From Anisodus tanguticus (Eukaryota > Streptophyta > Magnoliopsida > Solanales > Solanaceae): a stretch of DNA of 64,000 nucleotides. The notes beneath the pieces are model-generated. The model was not told the DNA's origin. It did no database searches and saw nothing but the letters and a program-made list of their open reading frames with translations. This document shows positions 39,888-54,800 of the stretch, piece after piece. The first letter of the stretch is position 1. Each line of letters begins with the position of its first letter. The position numbers and the translations under genes were made by a program. The DNA is taken from positions 25,432,142-25,496,141 of the forward strand of contig CM067555.1 of NCBI GenBank assembly GCA_034509755.1, given 5' to 3'.

Positions 39888-42800
39888 TGACATGGTATTA
39901 GGAGAACGAAGTGTTATAGGAGTGATTTAAGGAATCGCAAATTAGAAACTACGCGCAAGATTCAATAATCTAACACAAGGTCTAACTTCAAACGAGCACA
40001 ACCCTCAAGATATAAAATGTTAGAATTTAAGTTTGGTGCAAAGTGTCACACTTTTTTATACTATCGATAACATTGACATGCCGTAGCATTAAAAGCCAAC
40101 ATTCTTCAATTTTTTTTATTTGTGTCGTAAGAAAGATAAACACTATTTCCCCCTTTTTCCTCTCTATCTCTCTCCTTCAAACCCTCCGTCTTTTCCTCTC
40201 TCTTAAACAACCCATCCCTTTTTTCTCTCCTTGATTTCGTCTGCCACCTTGCCTATTTTTCTCCTCCTCCTACACACATACATGAAGACCTTGAATGGAA
40301 CCCATTGCAAAGTTTCATAATCAATTCTGACTTAAAAGAGTAGTAAAGATAAATCTGAGGTGTGTTGTGTGTGAGACCCGAACGAAGAAATGATTTGACA
40401 TGGTATTAGGAGAACGAAGTGTTATAGGAGTGATTTAAGGAATCGCAAATTAGAAACTACGCTGAAGATTCAATAATCTAACACAAGGTCTAACTTCAAA
40501 CGAGCACAACCCTCAAGATATAAAATGTTAGAATTTAAGTTTGGTGCAGTGTCACACTTTTTTATACTATCAGATAACATTGACATGCTGTAGCATATTA
40601 AAAGCCAACATTCTTCAATTTTTTTTATTTGTGTCGTAAGAAAGATAAACACTATTTCCCCCTTTTTCCTCTCTATCTCTCTCTCTTCAAACCCTCCGTC
40701 TTTTCCTCTCTCTTAAACAACCCATCCCTTTTTTCTCTCCTTGATTTCGTCTGGCCACCTTGCCTATTTTTCTCCTCCTCCTACACACATACATGAAGAC
40801 CTTGAATGGAACCCATTGCAAAGTTTCATAATCAATTCAGACTTAAAAGAGTAGTAAAGATAAATCTGAGGTGTGTTGTGTGTGAGACCCGAACGAAGAA
40901 ATGATTTGACATGGTATTAGGAGAACGAAGTGTTATAGGAGTGATTTAAGGAATCGCAAATTAGAAACTACGCTGAAGATTCAATAATCTAACACAAGGT
41001 CTAACTTCAAACGAGCACAACCCTCAAGATATAAAATGTTAGAATTTAAGTTTGGTGCAAAGTTGTCACACTTTTTTATACTATCGTATAACATTGACAT
41101 GCCGTAGCGTATTAAAAGCCAACATTCTTCAATTTTTTTTATTTGTGTCGTAAGAAAGATAAACACTATTTCCCCCTTTTTCCTCTCTATCTCTCTCCTT
41201 CAAACCCTCCGTCTTTTCCTCTCTCTTAAACAACCCATCCCTTTTTTCTCTCCTTGATTTCGTCTGCCACCTTGCCTATTTTTCTCCTCCTCCTACACAC
41301 ATACATGAAGACCTTGAATGGAACCCATTGCAAAGTTTCATAATCAATTCTGACTTAAAAGAGTAGTAAAGATAAATCGAGGTGTGTGTGTGTGAGACCC
41401 GAACGAAGAAATGATTTGACATGGTATTAGGAGAACGAAGTGTTATAGGAGATGATGATTTAAGGAATCGCAAATTAGAAACTACGCTGAAGATTCAATA
41501 ATCTAACACAAGGTCTAACTTCAAACGAGCACAACCCTCAAGATATAAAATGTTAGAATTTAAGTTTGGTGCAAAGTGTCACACTTTTTTATACTATCGT
41601 ATAACATTGACATGCCGTAGCGCATTAAAAGCCAACATTCTTCAATTTTTTTTATTTGTGTCGTAAGAAAGATAAACACTATTTCCCCCTTTTCCTCTCT
41701 ATCTCTCTCTCTTCAAACCCTCCGTCTTTTCCTCTCTCTTAAACAACCCATCCCTTTTTTCTCTCCTTGATTTCGTCTCGCCACCTTGCCTATTTTTCTC
41801 CTCCTCCTACACACATACATGAAGACCTTGAATGGAACCCATTGCAAAGTTTCATAATCAATTCTGACTTAAAAGAGTAGTAAAGATAAATCTGAGGTGT
41901 GTGGTGTGTGAGACCCGAACGAAGAAATGATTTGACATGGTATTAGGAGAACGAAGTGTTATAGGAGTGATTTAAGGAATCGCAAATTAGAAACTACGCT
42001 GAAGATTCAATAATCTAACACAAGGTCTAACTTCAAACGAGCACAACCCTCAAGATATAAAATGTTAGAATTTAAGTTTGGTGCAGTGTCACACTTTTTT
42101 ATACTATCAGATAACATTGACATGCCGTAGCAGATTAAAAGCCAACATTCTTCAATTTTTTTTATTTGTGTCGTAAGAAAGATAAACACTATTTCCCCCT
42201 TTTCCTCTCTATCTCTCTCCTTGAAACCCTCCGTCTTTTCCTCTCTCTTTAAACAACCCATCCCTTTTTTCTCTCCTTGATTTCGTCTCGCCACCTTGCC
42301 TATTTTTCTCCTCCTCCTACACACATACATGAAGACCTTGAATGGAACCCATTGCAAAGTTTCATAATCAATTCTGACTTAAAAGAGTAGTAAAGATAAA
42401 TCTGAGGTGTGTGTGTGTGTGAGACCCGAACGAAGAAATGATTTGACATGGTATTAGGAGAACGAAGTGTTATAGGAGTGATTTAAGGAATCGCAAATTA
42501 GAAACTACGCTGAAGATTCAATAATCTAACACAAGGTCAAACTTCAAACGAGCACAACCCTCAAGATATAAAATGTTAGAATTTAAGTTTGGTGCAAAGT
42601 TGTCACACTTTTTTATACTATCGTATAACATTGACATGTCAGTAGCAGATTAAAAGCCAACATTCTTCAATTTTTTTTATTTGTGTTGTAAGAAAGATAA
42701 ACACTATTTCCCCCTTTTCCTCTCTATCTCTCTCCTTCAAACCCTCCGTCTTTTCCTCTCTCTTAAACAACCCATCCCTTTTTTCTCTCCTTGATTTCGT

Positions 42801-45800
42801 CTCGCCACCTTGCCTATTTTTCTCCTCCTCCTACACACATACATGAAGACCTTGAATGGAACCCATTGCAAAGTTTCATAATCAATTCGACTTAAAAGAG
42901 TAGTAAAGATAAATCCGAGGTGTGTTGTGTGTGAGACCCGAACGAAGAAAATGATTTGACATGGTATTAGGAGAACGAAGTGTTATAGGAGTGATTTAAG
43001 GAATCGCAAATTAGAAACTACGCTGAAGATTCAATAATCTAACACAAGGTCTAACTTCAAACGAGCACAACCCTCAAGATATAAAATGTTAGAATTTAAG
43101 TTTGGTGCAGTGTCACACTTTTTTATACTATCAGATAACATTGACATGCAGTAGCAGATTAAAAGCCAACATTCTTCAATTTTTTTTATTTGTGTCGTAA
43201 GAAAGATAAACACTATTTCCCCCTTTTTCCTCTCTATCTCTCTCCTTCAAACCCTCCGTCTTTTCCTCTCTCTTAAACAACCCATCCCTTTTTTCTCTCC
43301 TTGATTTCGTCTGCCACCTTGCCTATTTTTCTCCTCCTCTTACACACATACATGAAGACCTTGAATGGAACCCATTGCAAAGTTTCATAATCAATTCGAC
43401 TTAAAAGAGTAGTAAAGATAAATCGAGGTGTCTTGTGTGTGAGACCCGAACGAAGAAATGATTTGACATGGTATTAGGAGAACGAAGTGTTATAGGAGTG
43501 ATTTAAGGAATCGCAAATTAGAAACTACGCAGAAGATTCAATAATCTAACACAAGGTCTAACTTCAAACGAGCACAACCCTCAAGATATAAAATGTTAGA
43601 ATTTAAGTTTGGTGCAGTGTCACACTTTTTTATACTATCACATAACATTGACATGCCGTAGCAGATTAAAAGCCAACATTCTTCAATTTTTTTTATTTGT
43701 GTCGTAAGAAAGATAAACACTATTTCCCCCTTTTTCCTCTCTATCTCTCTCTCTTCAAACCCTCCGTCTTTTCCTCTCTCTTAAACAACCCATCCCTTTT
43801 TTCTCTCCTTGATTTCGTCTCGCCACCTTGCCTATTTTTCTCCTCCTCCTACACACATACATGAAGACCTTGAATGGAACCCATTGCAAAGTTTCATAAT
43901 CAATTCGACTTAAAAGAGTAGTAAAGATAAATCCGAGGTGTGTGTGTGTGTGAGACCCGAACGAAGAAATGATTTGACATGGTATTAGGAGAACGAAGTG
44001 TTATAGGAGTGATTTAAGGAATCGCAAATTAGAAACTACGCTGAAGATTCAATAATCTAACACAAGGTCTAACTTCAAACGAGCACAACCCTCAAGATAT
44101 AAAATGTTAGAATTTAAGTTTGGTGCAAAGTTGTCACACTTTTTTATACTATCGGATAACATTGACATGCAGTAGCAGATTAAAAGCCAACATTCTTCAA
44201 TTTTTTTTATTTGTGTCGTAAGAAAGATAAACACTATTTCCCCCTTTTTCCTCTCTATCTCTCTCCTTCAAACCCTCCGTCTTTTCCTCTCTCTTAAACA
44301 ACCCATCCCTTTTTTCTCTCCTTGATTTCGTCTCGCCACCTTGCCTATTTTTCTCCTCCTCCTACACACATACATGAAGACCTTGAATGGAACCCATTGC
44401 AAAGTTTCATAATCAATTCTCGACTTAAAAGAGTAGTAAAGATAAATCCGAGGTGTGTGTGTGTGAGACCCGAACGAAGAAATGATTTGACATGGTATTA
44501 GGAGAACGAAGTGTTATAGGAGTGATTTAAGGAATCGCAAATTAGAAACTACGCAAGAAGATTCAATAATCTAACACAAGGTCTAACTTCAAACGAGCAC
44601 AACCCTCAAGATATAAAATGTTAGAATTTAAGTTTGGTGCAAAGTGTCACACTTTTTTATACTATCGTATAACATTGACATGTCCGTAGCAGATTTAAAG
44701 CCAACATTCTTCAATTTTTTTTATTTGTGTCGTAAGAAAGATAAACACTATTTCCCCCTTTTCCTCTCTATCTCTCTCCTTTCAAACCCTCCGTCTTTTC
44801 CTCTCTCTTAAACAACCCATCCCTTTTTTCTCTCCTTGATTTCGTCTCGCCACCTTGCCTATTTTTCTCCTCCTCCTACACACATACATGAAGACCTTGA
44901 ATGGAACCCATTGCAAAGTTTCATAATCAATTCGACTTAAAAGAGTAGTAAAGATAAATCTCGGTGTGTGTGTGTGTGAGACCCGAACGAAGAAATGATT
45001 TGACATGGTATTAGGAGAACGAAGTGTTATAGGAGTGATTTAAGGAATCGCAAATTAGAAACTACGCTGAAGATTCAATAATCTAACACAAGGTCTAACT
45101 TCAAACGAGCACAACCCTCAAGATATAAAATGTTAGAATTTAAGTTTGGTGCAAGTTGTCACACTTTTTTATACTATCGTATAACATTGACATGCAGAAA
45201 GCAGCATTAAAAGCCAACATTCTTCAATTTTTTTTATTTGTGTCGTAAGAAAGATAAACACTATTTCCCCCTTTTTCCTCTCTATCTCTCTCCTTCAAAC
45301 CCTCCGTCTTTTCCTCTCTCTTAAACAACCCATCCCTTTTTTCTCTCCTTGATTTCGTCTCGCCACCTTGCCTATTTTTCTCCTCCTCCTACACACATAC
45401 ATGAAGACCTTGAATGGAACCCATTGCAAAGTTTAATAATCAATTCGACTTAAAAGAGTAATAAAGATAAATCCGAGGTGTGTGTGTGTGAGACCCGAAC
45501 GAAGAAATGATTTGACATGGTATTAGGAGAACGAAGTGTTATAGGAGTGATTTAAGGAATCGCAAATTAGAAACTACGCAGAAGATTCAATAATCTAACA
45601 CAAGGTCTAACTTCAAACGAGCACAACCCTCAAGATATAAAATGTTAGAATTTAAGTTTGGTGCAGTGTCACACTTTTTTATACTATCAGATAACATTGA
45701 CATGCCGTAGCAGATTAAAAGCCAACATTCTTCAATTTTTTTTATTTGTGTCGTAAGAAAGATAAACACTATTTCCCCCTTTTCCTCTCTATCTCTCTCT

Positions 45801-48800
45801 CTTCAAACCCTCCGTCTTTTCCTCTCTCTTAAACAACCCATCCCTTTTTTCTCTCCTTGATTTCGTCTCGCCACCTTGCCTATTTTTCTCCTCCTCCTAC
45901 ACACATACATGAAGACCTTGAATGGAACCCATTGCAAAGTTTCATAATCAATTCGACTTAAAAGAGTAGTAAAGATAAATCCGAGGTGTGTGTGTGTGAG
46001 ACCCGAACGAAGAAATGATTTGACATGGTATTAGGAGAACGAAGTGTTATAGGAGTGATTTAAGGAATCGCAAATTAGAAACTACGCAGAAGATTCAATA
46101 ATCTAACACAAGGTCTAACTTCAAACGAGCACAACCCTCAAGATATAAAATGTTAGAATTTAAGTTTGGTGCAAAGTTGTCACACTTTTTTATACTATCG
46201 TATAACATTGACATGCCGTAGCAGTATTAAAAGCCAACATTCTTCAATTTTTTTTATTTGTGTCGTAAGAAAGATAAACACTATTTCCCCCTTTTCCTCT
46301 CTATCTCTCTCCTTCAAACCCTCCGTCTTTTCCTCTCTCTCTAAACAACCCATCCCTTTTTTCTCTCCTTGATTTCGTCTCGCCACCTTGCCTATTTTTC
46401 TCCTCCTCCTACACACATACATGAAGACCTTGAATGGAACCCATTGCAAAGTTTCATAATCAATTCGACTTAAAAGAGTAGTAAAGATAAATCCGAGGTG
46501 TGTGTGTGTGTGAGACCCGAACGAAGAAATGATTTGACATGGTATTAGGAGAACGAAGTGTTATAGGAGTGATTTAAGGAATCGCAAATTAGAAACTACG
46601 CAGAAGATTCAATAATCTAACACAAGGTCTAACTTCAAACGAGCACAACCCTCAAGATATAAAATGTTAGAATTTAAGTTTGGTGCAGTGTCACACTTTT
46701 TTATACTATCAGATAACATTGACATGCCGTAGCGTATTAAAAGCCAACATTCTTCAATTTTTTTTATTTGTGTCGTAAGAAAGATAAACACTATTTCCCC
46801 CTTTTTCCTCTCTATCTCTCTCCTTCAAACCCTCCGTCTTTTCCTCTCTCTTAAACAACCCATCCCTTTTTTCTCTCCTTGATTTCGTCTCGCCACCTTG
46901 CCTATTTTTCTCCTCCTCCTACACACATACATGAAGACCTTGAATGGAACCCATTGCAAAGTTTTCATAATCAATTCTCGACTTAAAAGAGTAGTAAAGA
47001 TAAATCCGAGGTGTGTGTGTGTGAGACCCGAACGAAGAAATGATTTGACATGGTATTAGGAGAACGAAGTGTTATAGGAGTGATTTAAGGAATCGCAAAT
47101 TAGAAACTACGCTGAAGATTCAATAATCTAACACAAGGTCTAACTTCAAACGAGCACAACCCTCAAGATATAAAATGTTAGAATTTAAGTTTGGTGCAAA
47201 GGTCACACTTTTTTATACTATCGTATAACATTGACATGCCGTAGCGTATTAAAAGCCAACATTCTTCAATTTTTTTTATTTGTGTCGTAAGAAAGATAAA
47301 CACTATTTCCCCCTTTTCCTCTCTATCTCTCTCCTTCAAACCCTCCGTCTTTTCCTCTCTCTTAAACAACCCATCCCTTTTTTCTCTCCTTGATTTCGTC
47401 TCGCCACCTTGCCTATTTTTCTCCTCCTCCTACACACATACATGAAGACCTTGAATGGAACCCATTGCAAAGTTTCATAATCAATTCGACTTAAAAGAGT
47501 AGTAAAGATAAATCCGAGGTGTGTGTGTGTGAGACCCGAACGAAGAAATGATTTGACATGGTATTAGGAGAACGAAGTGTTATAGGAGTGATTTAAGGAA
47601 TCGCAAATTAGAAACTACGCTGAAGATTCAATAATCTAACACAAGGTCTAACTTCAAACGAGCACAACCCTCAAGATATAAAATGTTAGAATTTAAGTTT
47701 GGTGCAAAGTGTCACACTTTTTTATACTATCGTATAACATTGACATGTCAGAGCAGTATTAAAAGCCAACATTCTTCAATTTTTTTTATTTGTGTCGTAA
47801 GAAAGATAAACACTATTTCCCCCTTTTTCCTCTCTATCTCTCTCCTTCAAACCCTCCGTCTTTTCCTCTCTCTTAAACAACCCATCCCTTTTTTCTCTCC
47901 TTGATTTCGTCTCGCCACCTTGCCTATTTTTCTCCTCCTCCTACACACACATACAAGAAGACCTTGAATGGAACCCATTGCAAAGTTTCATAATCAATTC
48001 GACTTAAAAGAGTAGTAAAGATAAATCTGAGGTGTGTGTGTGTGAGACCCGAACGAAGAAATGATTTGACATGGTATTAGGAGAACGAAGTGTTATAGGA
48101 GTGATTTAAGGAATCGCAAATTAGAAACTACGCTGAAGATTCAATAATCTAACACAAGGTCTAACTTCAAACGAGCACAACCCTCAAGATATAAAATGTT
48201 AGAATTTAAGTTTGGTGCAAAGTGTCACACTTTTTTATACTATCGTATAACATTGACATGCCGTAGCAGTATTAAAAGCCAACATTCTTCAATTTTTTTT
48301 ATTTGTGTCGTAAGAAAGATAAACACTATTTCCCCCTTTTTCCTCTCTATCTCTCTCCTTCAAACCCTCCGTCTTTTCCTCTCTCTTAAACAACCCATCC
48401 CTTTTTTCTCTCCTTGATTTCGTCTCGCCACCTTGCCTATTTTTCTCCTCCTCCTACACACACATACATGAAGACCTTGAATGGAACCCATTGCAAAGTT
48501 TCATAATCAATTCTCGACTTAAAAGAGTAGTAAAGATAAATCCGAGGTGTGTTGTGTGTGAGACCCGAACGAAGAAATGATTTGACATGGTATTAGGAGA
48601 ACGAAGTGTTATAGGAGTGATTTAAGGAATCGCAAATTAGAAACTACGCTGAAGATTCAATAATCTAACACAAGGTCTAACTTCAAACGAGCACAACCCT
48701 CAAGATATAAAATGTTAGAATTTAAGTTTGGTGCAAAGTTGTCACACTTTTTTATACTATCGTATAACATTGACATGTCAGTAGCAGCATTAAAAGCCAA

Positions 48801-51800
48801 CATTCTTCAATTTTTTTTATTTGTGTCGTAAGAAAGATAAACACTATTTCCCCCTTTTTCCTCTCTATCTCTCTCCTTCAAACCCTCCGTCTTTTCCTCT
48901 CTCTTAAACAACCCATCCCTTTTTTCTCTCCTTGATTTCGTCTCGCCACCTTGCCTATTTTTCTCCTCCTCCTACACACATACATGAAGACCTTGAATGG
49001 AACCCATTGCAAAGTTTCATAATCAATTCTGACTTAAAAGAGTAGTAAAGATAAATCTGAGGTGTGATGTGTGTGAGACCCGAACGAAGAAATGATTTGA
49101 CATGGTATTAGGAGAACGAAGTGTTATAGGAGTGATTTAAGGAATCGCAAATTAGAAACTACGCTGAAGATTCAATAATCTAACACAAGGTCTAACTTCA
49201 AACGAGCACAACCCTCAAGATATAAAATGTTAGAATTTAAGTTTGGTGCAGTGTCACACTTTTTTATACTATCAGATAACATTGACATGCCGTAGCAGAT
49301 TAAAAGCCAACATTCTTCAATTTTTTTTATTTGTGTCGTAAGAAAGATAAACACTATTTCCCCCTTTTTCCTCTCTATCTCTCTCCTTCAAACCCTCCGT
49401 CTTTTCCTCTCTCTTAAACAACCCATCCCTTTTTTCTCTCCTTGATTTCGTCTGCCACCTTGCCTATTTTTCTCCTCCTCCTACACACATACATGAAGAC
49501 CTTGAATGGAACCCATTGCAAAGTTTCATAATCAATTCTGACTTAAAAGAGTAGTAAAGATAAATCTGAGGTGTGTTGTGTGTGAGACCCGAACGAAGAA
49601 ATGATTTGACATGGTATTAGGAGAACGAAGTGTTATAGGAGTGATTTAAGGAATCGCAAATTAGAAACTACGCAGAAGATTCAATAATCTAACACAAGGT
49701 CTAACTTCAAACGAGCACAACCCTCAAGATATAAAATGTTAGAATTTAAGTTTGGTGCAGTGTCACACTTTTTTATACTATCAGATAACATTGACATGTC
49801 GTAGCAGTATTAAAAGCCAACATTCTTCAATTTTTTTTATTTGTGCTGTAAGAAAGATAAACACTATTTCCCCCTTTTCCTCTCTATCTCTCTCTCTTCA
49901 AACCCTCCGTCTTTTCCTCTCTCTTAAACAACCCATCCCTTTTTTCTCTCCTTGATTTCGTCTGGCCACCTTGCCTATTTTTCTCCTCCTCCTACACACA
50001 TACATGAAGACCTTGAATGGAACCCATTGCAAAGTTTCATAATCATTCTGACTTAAAAGAGTAGTAAAGATAAATCCGAGGTGTGTGTGTGTGAGACCCG
50101 AACGAAGAAATGATTTGACATGGTATTAGGAGAACGAAGTGTTATAGGAGTGATTTAAGGAATCGCAAATTAGAAACTACGCTGAAGATTCAATAATCTA
50201 ACACAAGGTCTAACTTCAAACGAGCACAACCCTCAAGATATAAAATGTTAGAATTTAAGTTTGGTGCAAAGTGTCACACTTTTTTATACTATCGTATAAC
50301 ATTGACATGTCAGTAGCAGTATTAAAAGCCAACATTCTTCAATTTTTTTTATTTGTGTCGTAAGAAAGATAAACACTATTTCCCCCTTTTTCCTCTCTAT
50401 CTCTCTCCTTCAAACCCTCCGTCTTTTCCTCTCTCTTAAACAACCCATCCCTTTTTTCTCTCCTTGATTTCGTCTCGCCACCTTGCCTATTTTTCTCCTC
50501 CTCCTACACACATACATGAAGACCTTGAATGGAACCCATTGCAAAGTTTCATAATCAATTCTGACTTAAAAGAGTAGTAAAGATAAATCCGAGGTGTGTT
50601 GTGTGTGAGACCCGAACGAAGAAATGATTTGACATGGTATTAGGAGAACGAAGTGTTATAGGAGTGATTTAAGGAATCGCAAATTAGAAACTACGCTGAA
50701 GATTCAATAATCTAACACAAGGTCTAACTTCAAACGAGCACAACCCTCAAGATATAAAATGTTAGAATTTAAGTTTGGTGCACTGTCACACTTTTTTATA
50801 CTATCAGATAACATTGACATGCCGTAGCAGATTAAAAGCCAACATTCTTCAATTTTTTTTATTTGTGTCGTAAGAAAGATAAACACTATTTCCCCCTTTT
50901 TCCTCTCTATCTCTCTCCTTCAAACCCTCCGTCTTTTCCTCTCTCTTAAACAACCCATCCCTTTTTTCTCTCCTTGATTTCGTCTCCGCCACCTTGCCTA
51001 TTTTTCTCCTCCTCCTACACACATACATGAAGACCTTGAATGGAACCCATTGCAAAGTTTCATAATCAATTCGACTTAAAAGAGTAGTAAAGATAAATCC
51101 GAGGTGTGTGTGTGTGAGACCCGAACGAAGAAATGATTTGACATGGTATTAGGAGAACGAAGTGTTATAGGAGTGATTTAAGGAATCGCAAATTAGAAAC
51201 TACGCTGAAGATTCAATAATCTAACACAAGGTCTAACTTCAAACGAGCACAACCCTCAAGATATAAAATGTTAGAATTTAAGTTTGGTGCAAAGTGTCAC
51301 ACTTTTTTATACTATCGTATAACATTGACATGCCGTAGCAGTATTAAAAGCCAACATTCTTCAATTTTTTTTATTTGTGTCGTAAGAAAGATAAACACTA
51401 TTTCCCCCTTTTTCCTCTCTATCTCTCTCCTTCAAACCCTCCGTCTTTTCCTCTCTCTTAAACAACCCATCCCTTTTTTCTCTCCTTGATTTCGTCTCGC
51501 CACCTTGCCTATTTTTCTCCTCCTCCTACACACATACATGAAGACCTTGAATGGAACCCATTGCAAAGTTTCATAATCAATTCGACTTAAAAGAGTAATA
51601 AAGATAAATCCGAGGTGTGTGTGTGTGAGACCCGAACGAAGAAATGATTTGACATGGTATTAGGAGAACGAAGTGTTATAGGAGTGATTTAAGGAATCGC
51701 AAATTAGAAACTACGCTGAAGATTCAATAATCTAACACAAGGTCTAACTTCAAACGAGCACAACCCTCAAGATATAAAATGTTAGAATTTAAGTTTGGTG

Positions 51801-54800
51801 CAAAGTTGTCACACTTTTTTATACTATCGTATAACATTGACATGCCGTAGCGTATTAAAAGCCAACATTCTTCAATTTTTTTTATTTGTGTCGTAAGAAA
51901 GATAAACACTATTTCCCCCTTTTTCCTCTCTATCTCTCTCCTTCAAACCCTCCGTCTTTTCCCTCTCTCTTAAACAACCCATCCCTTTTTTCTCTCCTTG
52001 ATTTCGTCTCGCCACCTTGCCTATTTTTCTCCTCCTCCTACACACATACATGAAGACCTTGAATGGAACCCATTGCAAAGTTTCATAATCAATTCGACTT
52101 AAAAGAGTAGTAAAGATAAATCGAGGTGTGTTGTGTGTGAGACCCGAACGAAGAAATGATTTGACATGGTATTAGGAGAACGAAGTGTTATAGGAGTGAT
52201 TTAAGGAATCGCAAATTAGAAACTACGCTGAAGATTCAATAATCTAACACAAGGTCTAACTTCAAACGAGCACAACCCTCAAGATATAAAATGTTAGAAT
52301 TTAAGTTTGGTGCAAAGTGTCACACTTTTTTATACTATCGTATAACATTGACATGCAGTAGCAGCATTAAAAGCCAACATTCTTCAATTTTTTTTATTTG
52401 TGTCGTAAGAAAGATAAACACTATTTCCCCCTTTTTCCTCTCTATCTCTCTCCTTCAAACCCTCCGTCTTTTCCTCTCTCTTAAACAACCCATCCCTTTT
52501 TTCTCTCCTTGATTTCGTCTCGCCACCTTGCCTATTTTTCTCCTCCTCCTACACACATACATGAAGACCTTGAATGGAACCCATTGCAAAGTTTCATAAT
52601 CAATTCGACTTAAAAGAGTAGTAAAGATAAATCGAGGTGTGTGTGTGTGAGACCCGAACGAAGAAATGATTTGACATGGTATTAGGAGAACGAAGTGTTA
52701 TAGGAGTGATTTAAGGAATCGCAAATTAGAAACTACGCTGAAGATTCAATAATCTAACACAAGGTCTAACTTCAAACGAGCACAACCCTCAAGATATAAA
52801 ATGTTAGAATTTAAGTTTGGTGCAAAGTCACACTTTTTTTTATACTATCGTATAACATTGACATGCCGTAGCAGTATTAAAAGCCAACATTCTTCAATTT
52901 TTTTTATTTGTGTCGTAAGAAAGATAAACACTATTTCCCCCTTTTTCCTCTCTATCTCTCTCCTTCAAACCCTCCGTCTTTTCCTCTCTCTTAAACAACC
53001 CATCCCTTTTTTCTCTCCTTGATTTCGTCTCGCCACCTTGCCTATTTTTCTCCTCCTCCTACACACACACATGAAGACCTTGAATGGAACCCATTGCAAA
53101 GTTTCATAATCAATTCGACTTAAAAGAGTAATAAAGATAAATCTGAGGTGTGTGTGTGTGAGACCCGAACAAAGAAATGATTTGACATGGTATTAGAGAA
53201 CGAAGTGTTATAGGAGTGATTTAAGGAATCGCAAATTAGAAACTACGCAGAAAGATTCAATAATCTAACACAAGGTCTAACTTCAAACGAGCACAACCCT
53301 CAAGATATAAAATGTTAGAATTTAAGTTTGGTGCAAAGTTGTCACACTTTTTTATACTATCGTATAACATTGACATGCCGTAGCAGTATTAAAAGCCAAC
53401 ATTCTTCAATTTTTTTTATTTGTGTCGTAAGAAAGATAAACACTATTTCCCCCTTTTTCCTCTCTATCTCTCTCCTTCAAACCCTCCGTCTTTTCCTCTC
53501 TCTTAAACAACCCATCCCTTTTTTCTCTCCTTGATTTCGTCTGCCACCTTGCCTATTTTTCTCCTCCTCCTACACACATACATGAAGACCTTGAATGGAA
53601 CCCATTGCAAAGTTTCATAATCAATTCTGACTTAAAAGAGTAATAAAGATAAATCTGAGGTGTGTGGTGTGTGAGACCCGAACGAAGAAATGATTTGACA
53701 TGGTATTAGGAGAACGAAGTGTTATAGGAGTGATTTAAGGAATCGCAAATTAGAAACTACGCAGAAGATTCAATAATCTAACACAAGGTCTAACTTCAAA
53801 CGAGCACAACCCTCAAGATATAAAATGTTAGAATTTAAGTTTGGTGCAGTGTCACACTTTTTTATACTATCGTATAACATTGACATGTCGTAGCAGCATT
53901 AAAAGCCAACATTCTTCAATTTTTTTTATTTGTGTCGTAAGAAAGATAAACACTATTTCCCCCTTTTTCCTCTCTATCTCTCTCCTTCAAACCCTCCGTC
54001 TTTTCCTCTCTCTTAAACAACCCATCCCTTTTTTCTCTCCTTGATTTCGTCTGCCACCTTGCCTATTTTTCTCCTCCTCCTACACACATACATGAAGACC
54101 TTGAATGGAACCCATTGCAAAGTTTCATAATCAATTCTGACTTAAAAGAGTAATAAAGATAAATCTGAGGTGTGTGGTGTGTGAGACCCGAACGAAGAAA
54201 TGATTTGACATGGTATTAGGAGAACGAAGTGTTATAGGAGTGATTTAAGGAATCGCAAATTAGAAACTACGCTGAAGATTCAATAATCTAACACAAGGTC
54301 TAACTTCAAACGAGCACAACCCTCAAGATATAAAATGTTAGAATTTAAGTTTGGTGCAAGGTCACACACTTTTTTATACTATCGATAACATTGACATGCC
54401 GTAGCAGATTAAAAGCCAACATTCTTCAATTTTTTTTATTTGTGTCGTAAGAAAGATAAACACTATTTCCCCTTTTCCTCTCTATCTCTCTCCTTCAAAC
54501 CCTCCGTCTTTTCCTCTCTCTTAAACAACCCATCCCTTTTTTCTCTCCTTGATTTCGTCTCGCCACCTTGCCTATTTTTCTCCTCCTCCTACACACATAC
54601 ATGAAGACCTTGAATGGAACCATTGCAAAGTTTCATAATCAATTCTGACTTAAAAGAGTAGTAAAGATAAATCTGAGGTGTGTGTGTGTGTGAGACCCGA
54701 ACGAAGAAATGATTTGACATGGTATTAGGAGAACGAAGTGTTATAGGAGTGATTTAAGGAATCGCAAATTAGAAACTACGCTGAAGATTCAATAATCTAA

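Noticed and set aside
42007..42357. - strand frame of 116 codons spanning most of a unit
   Set aside because: Same cause: two frames usually interrupted are joined by local indels (an extra T near 42250 and a missing T near 42200). It is not conserved in adjacent units.
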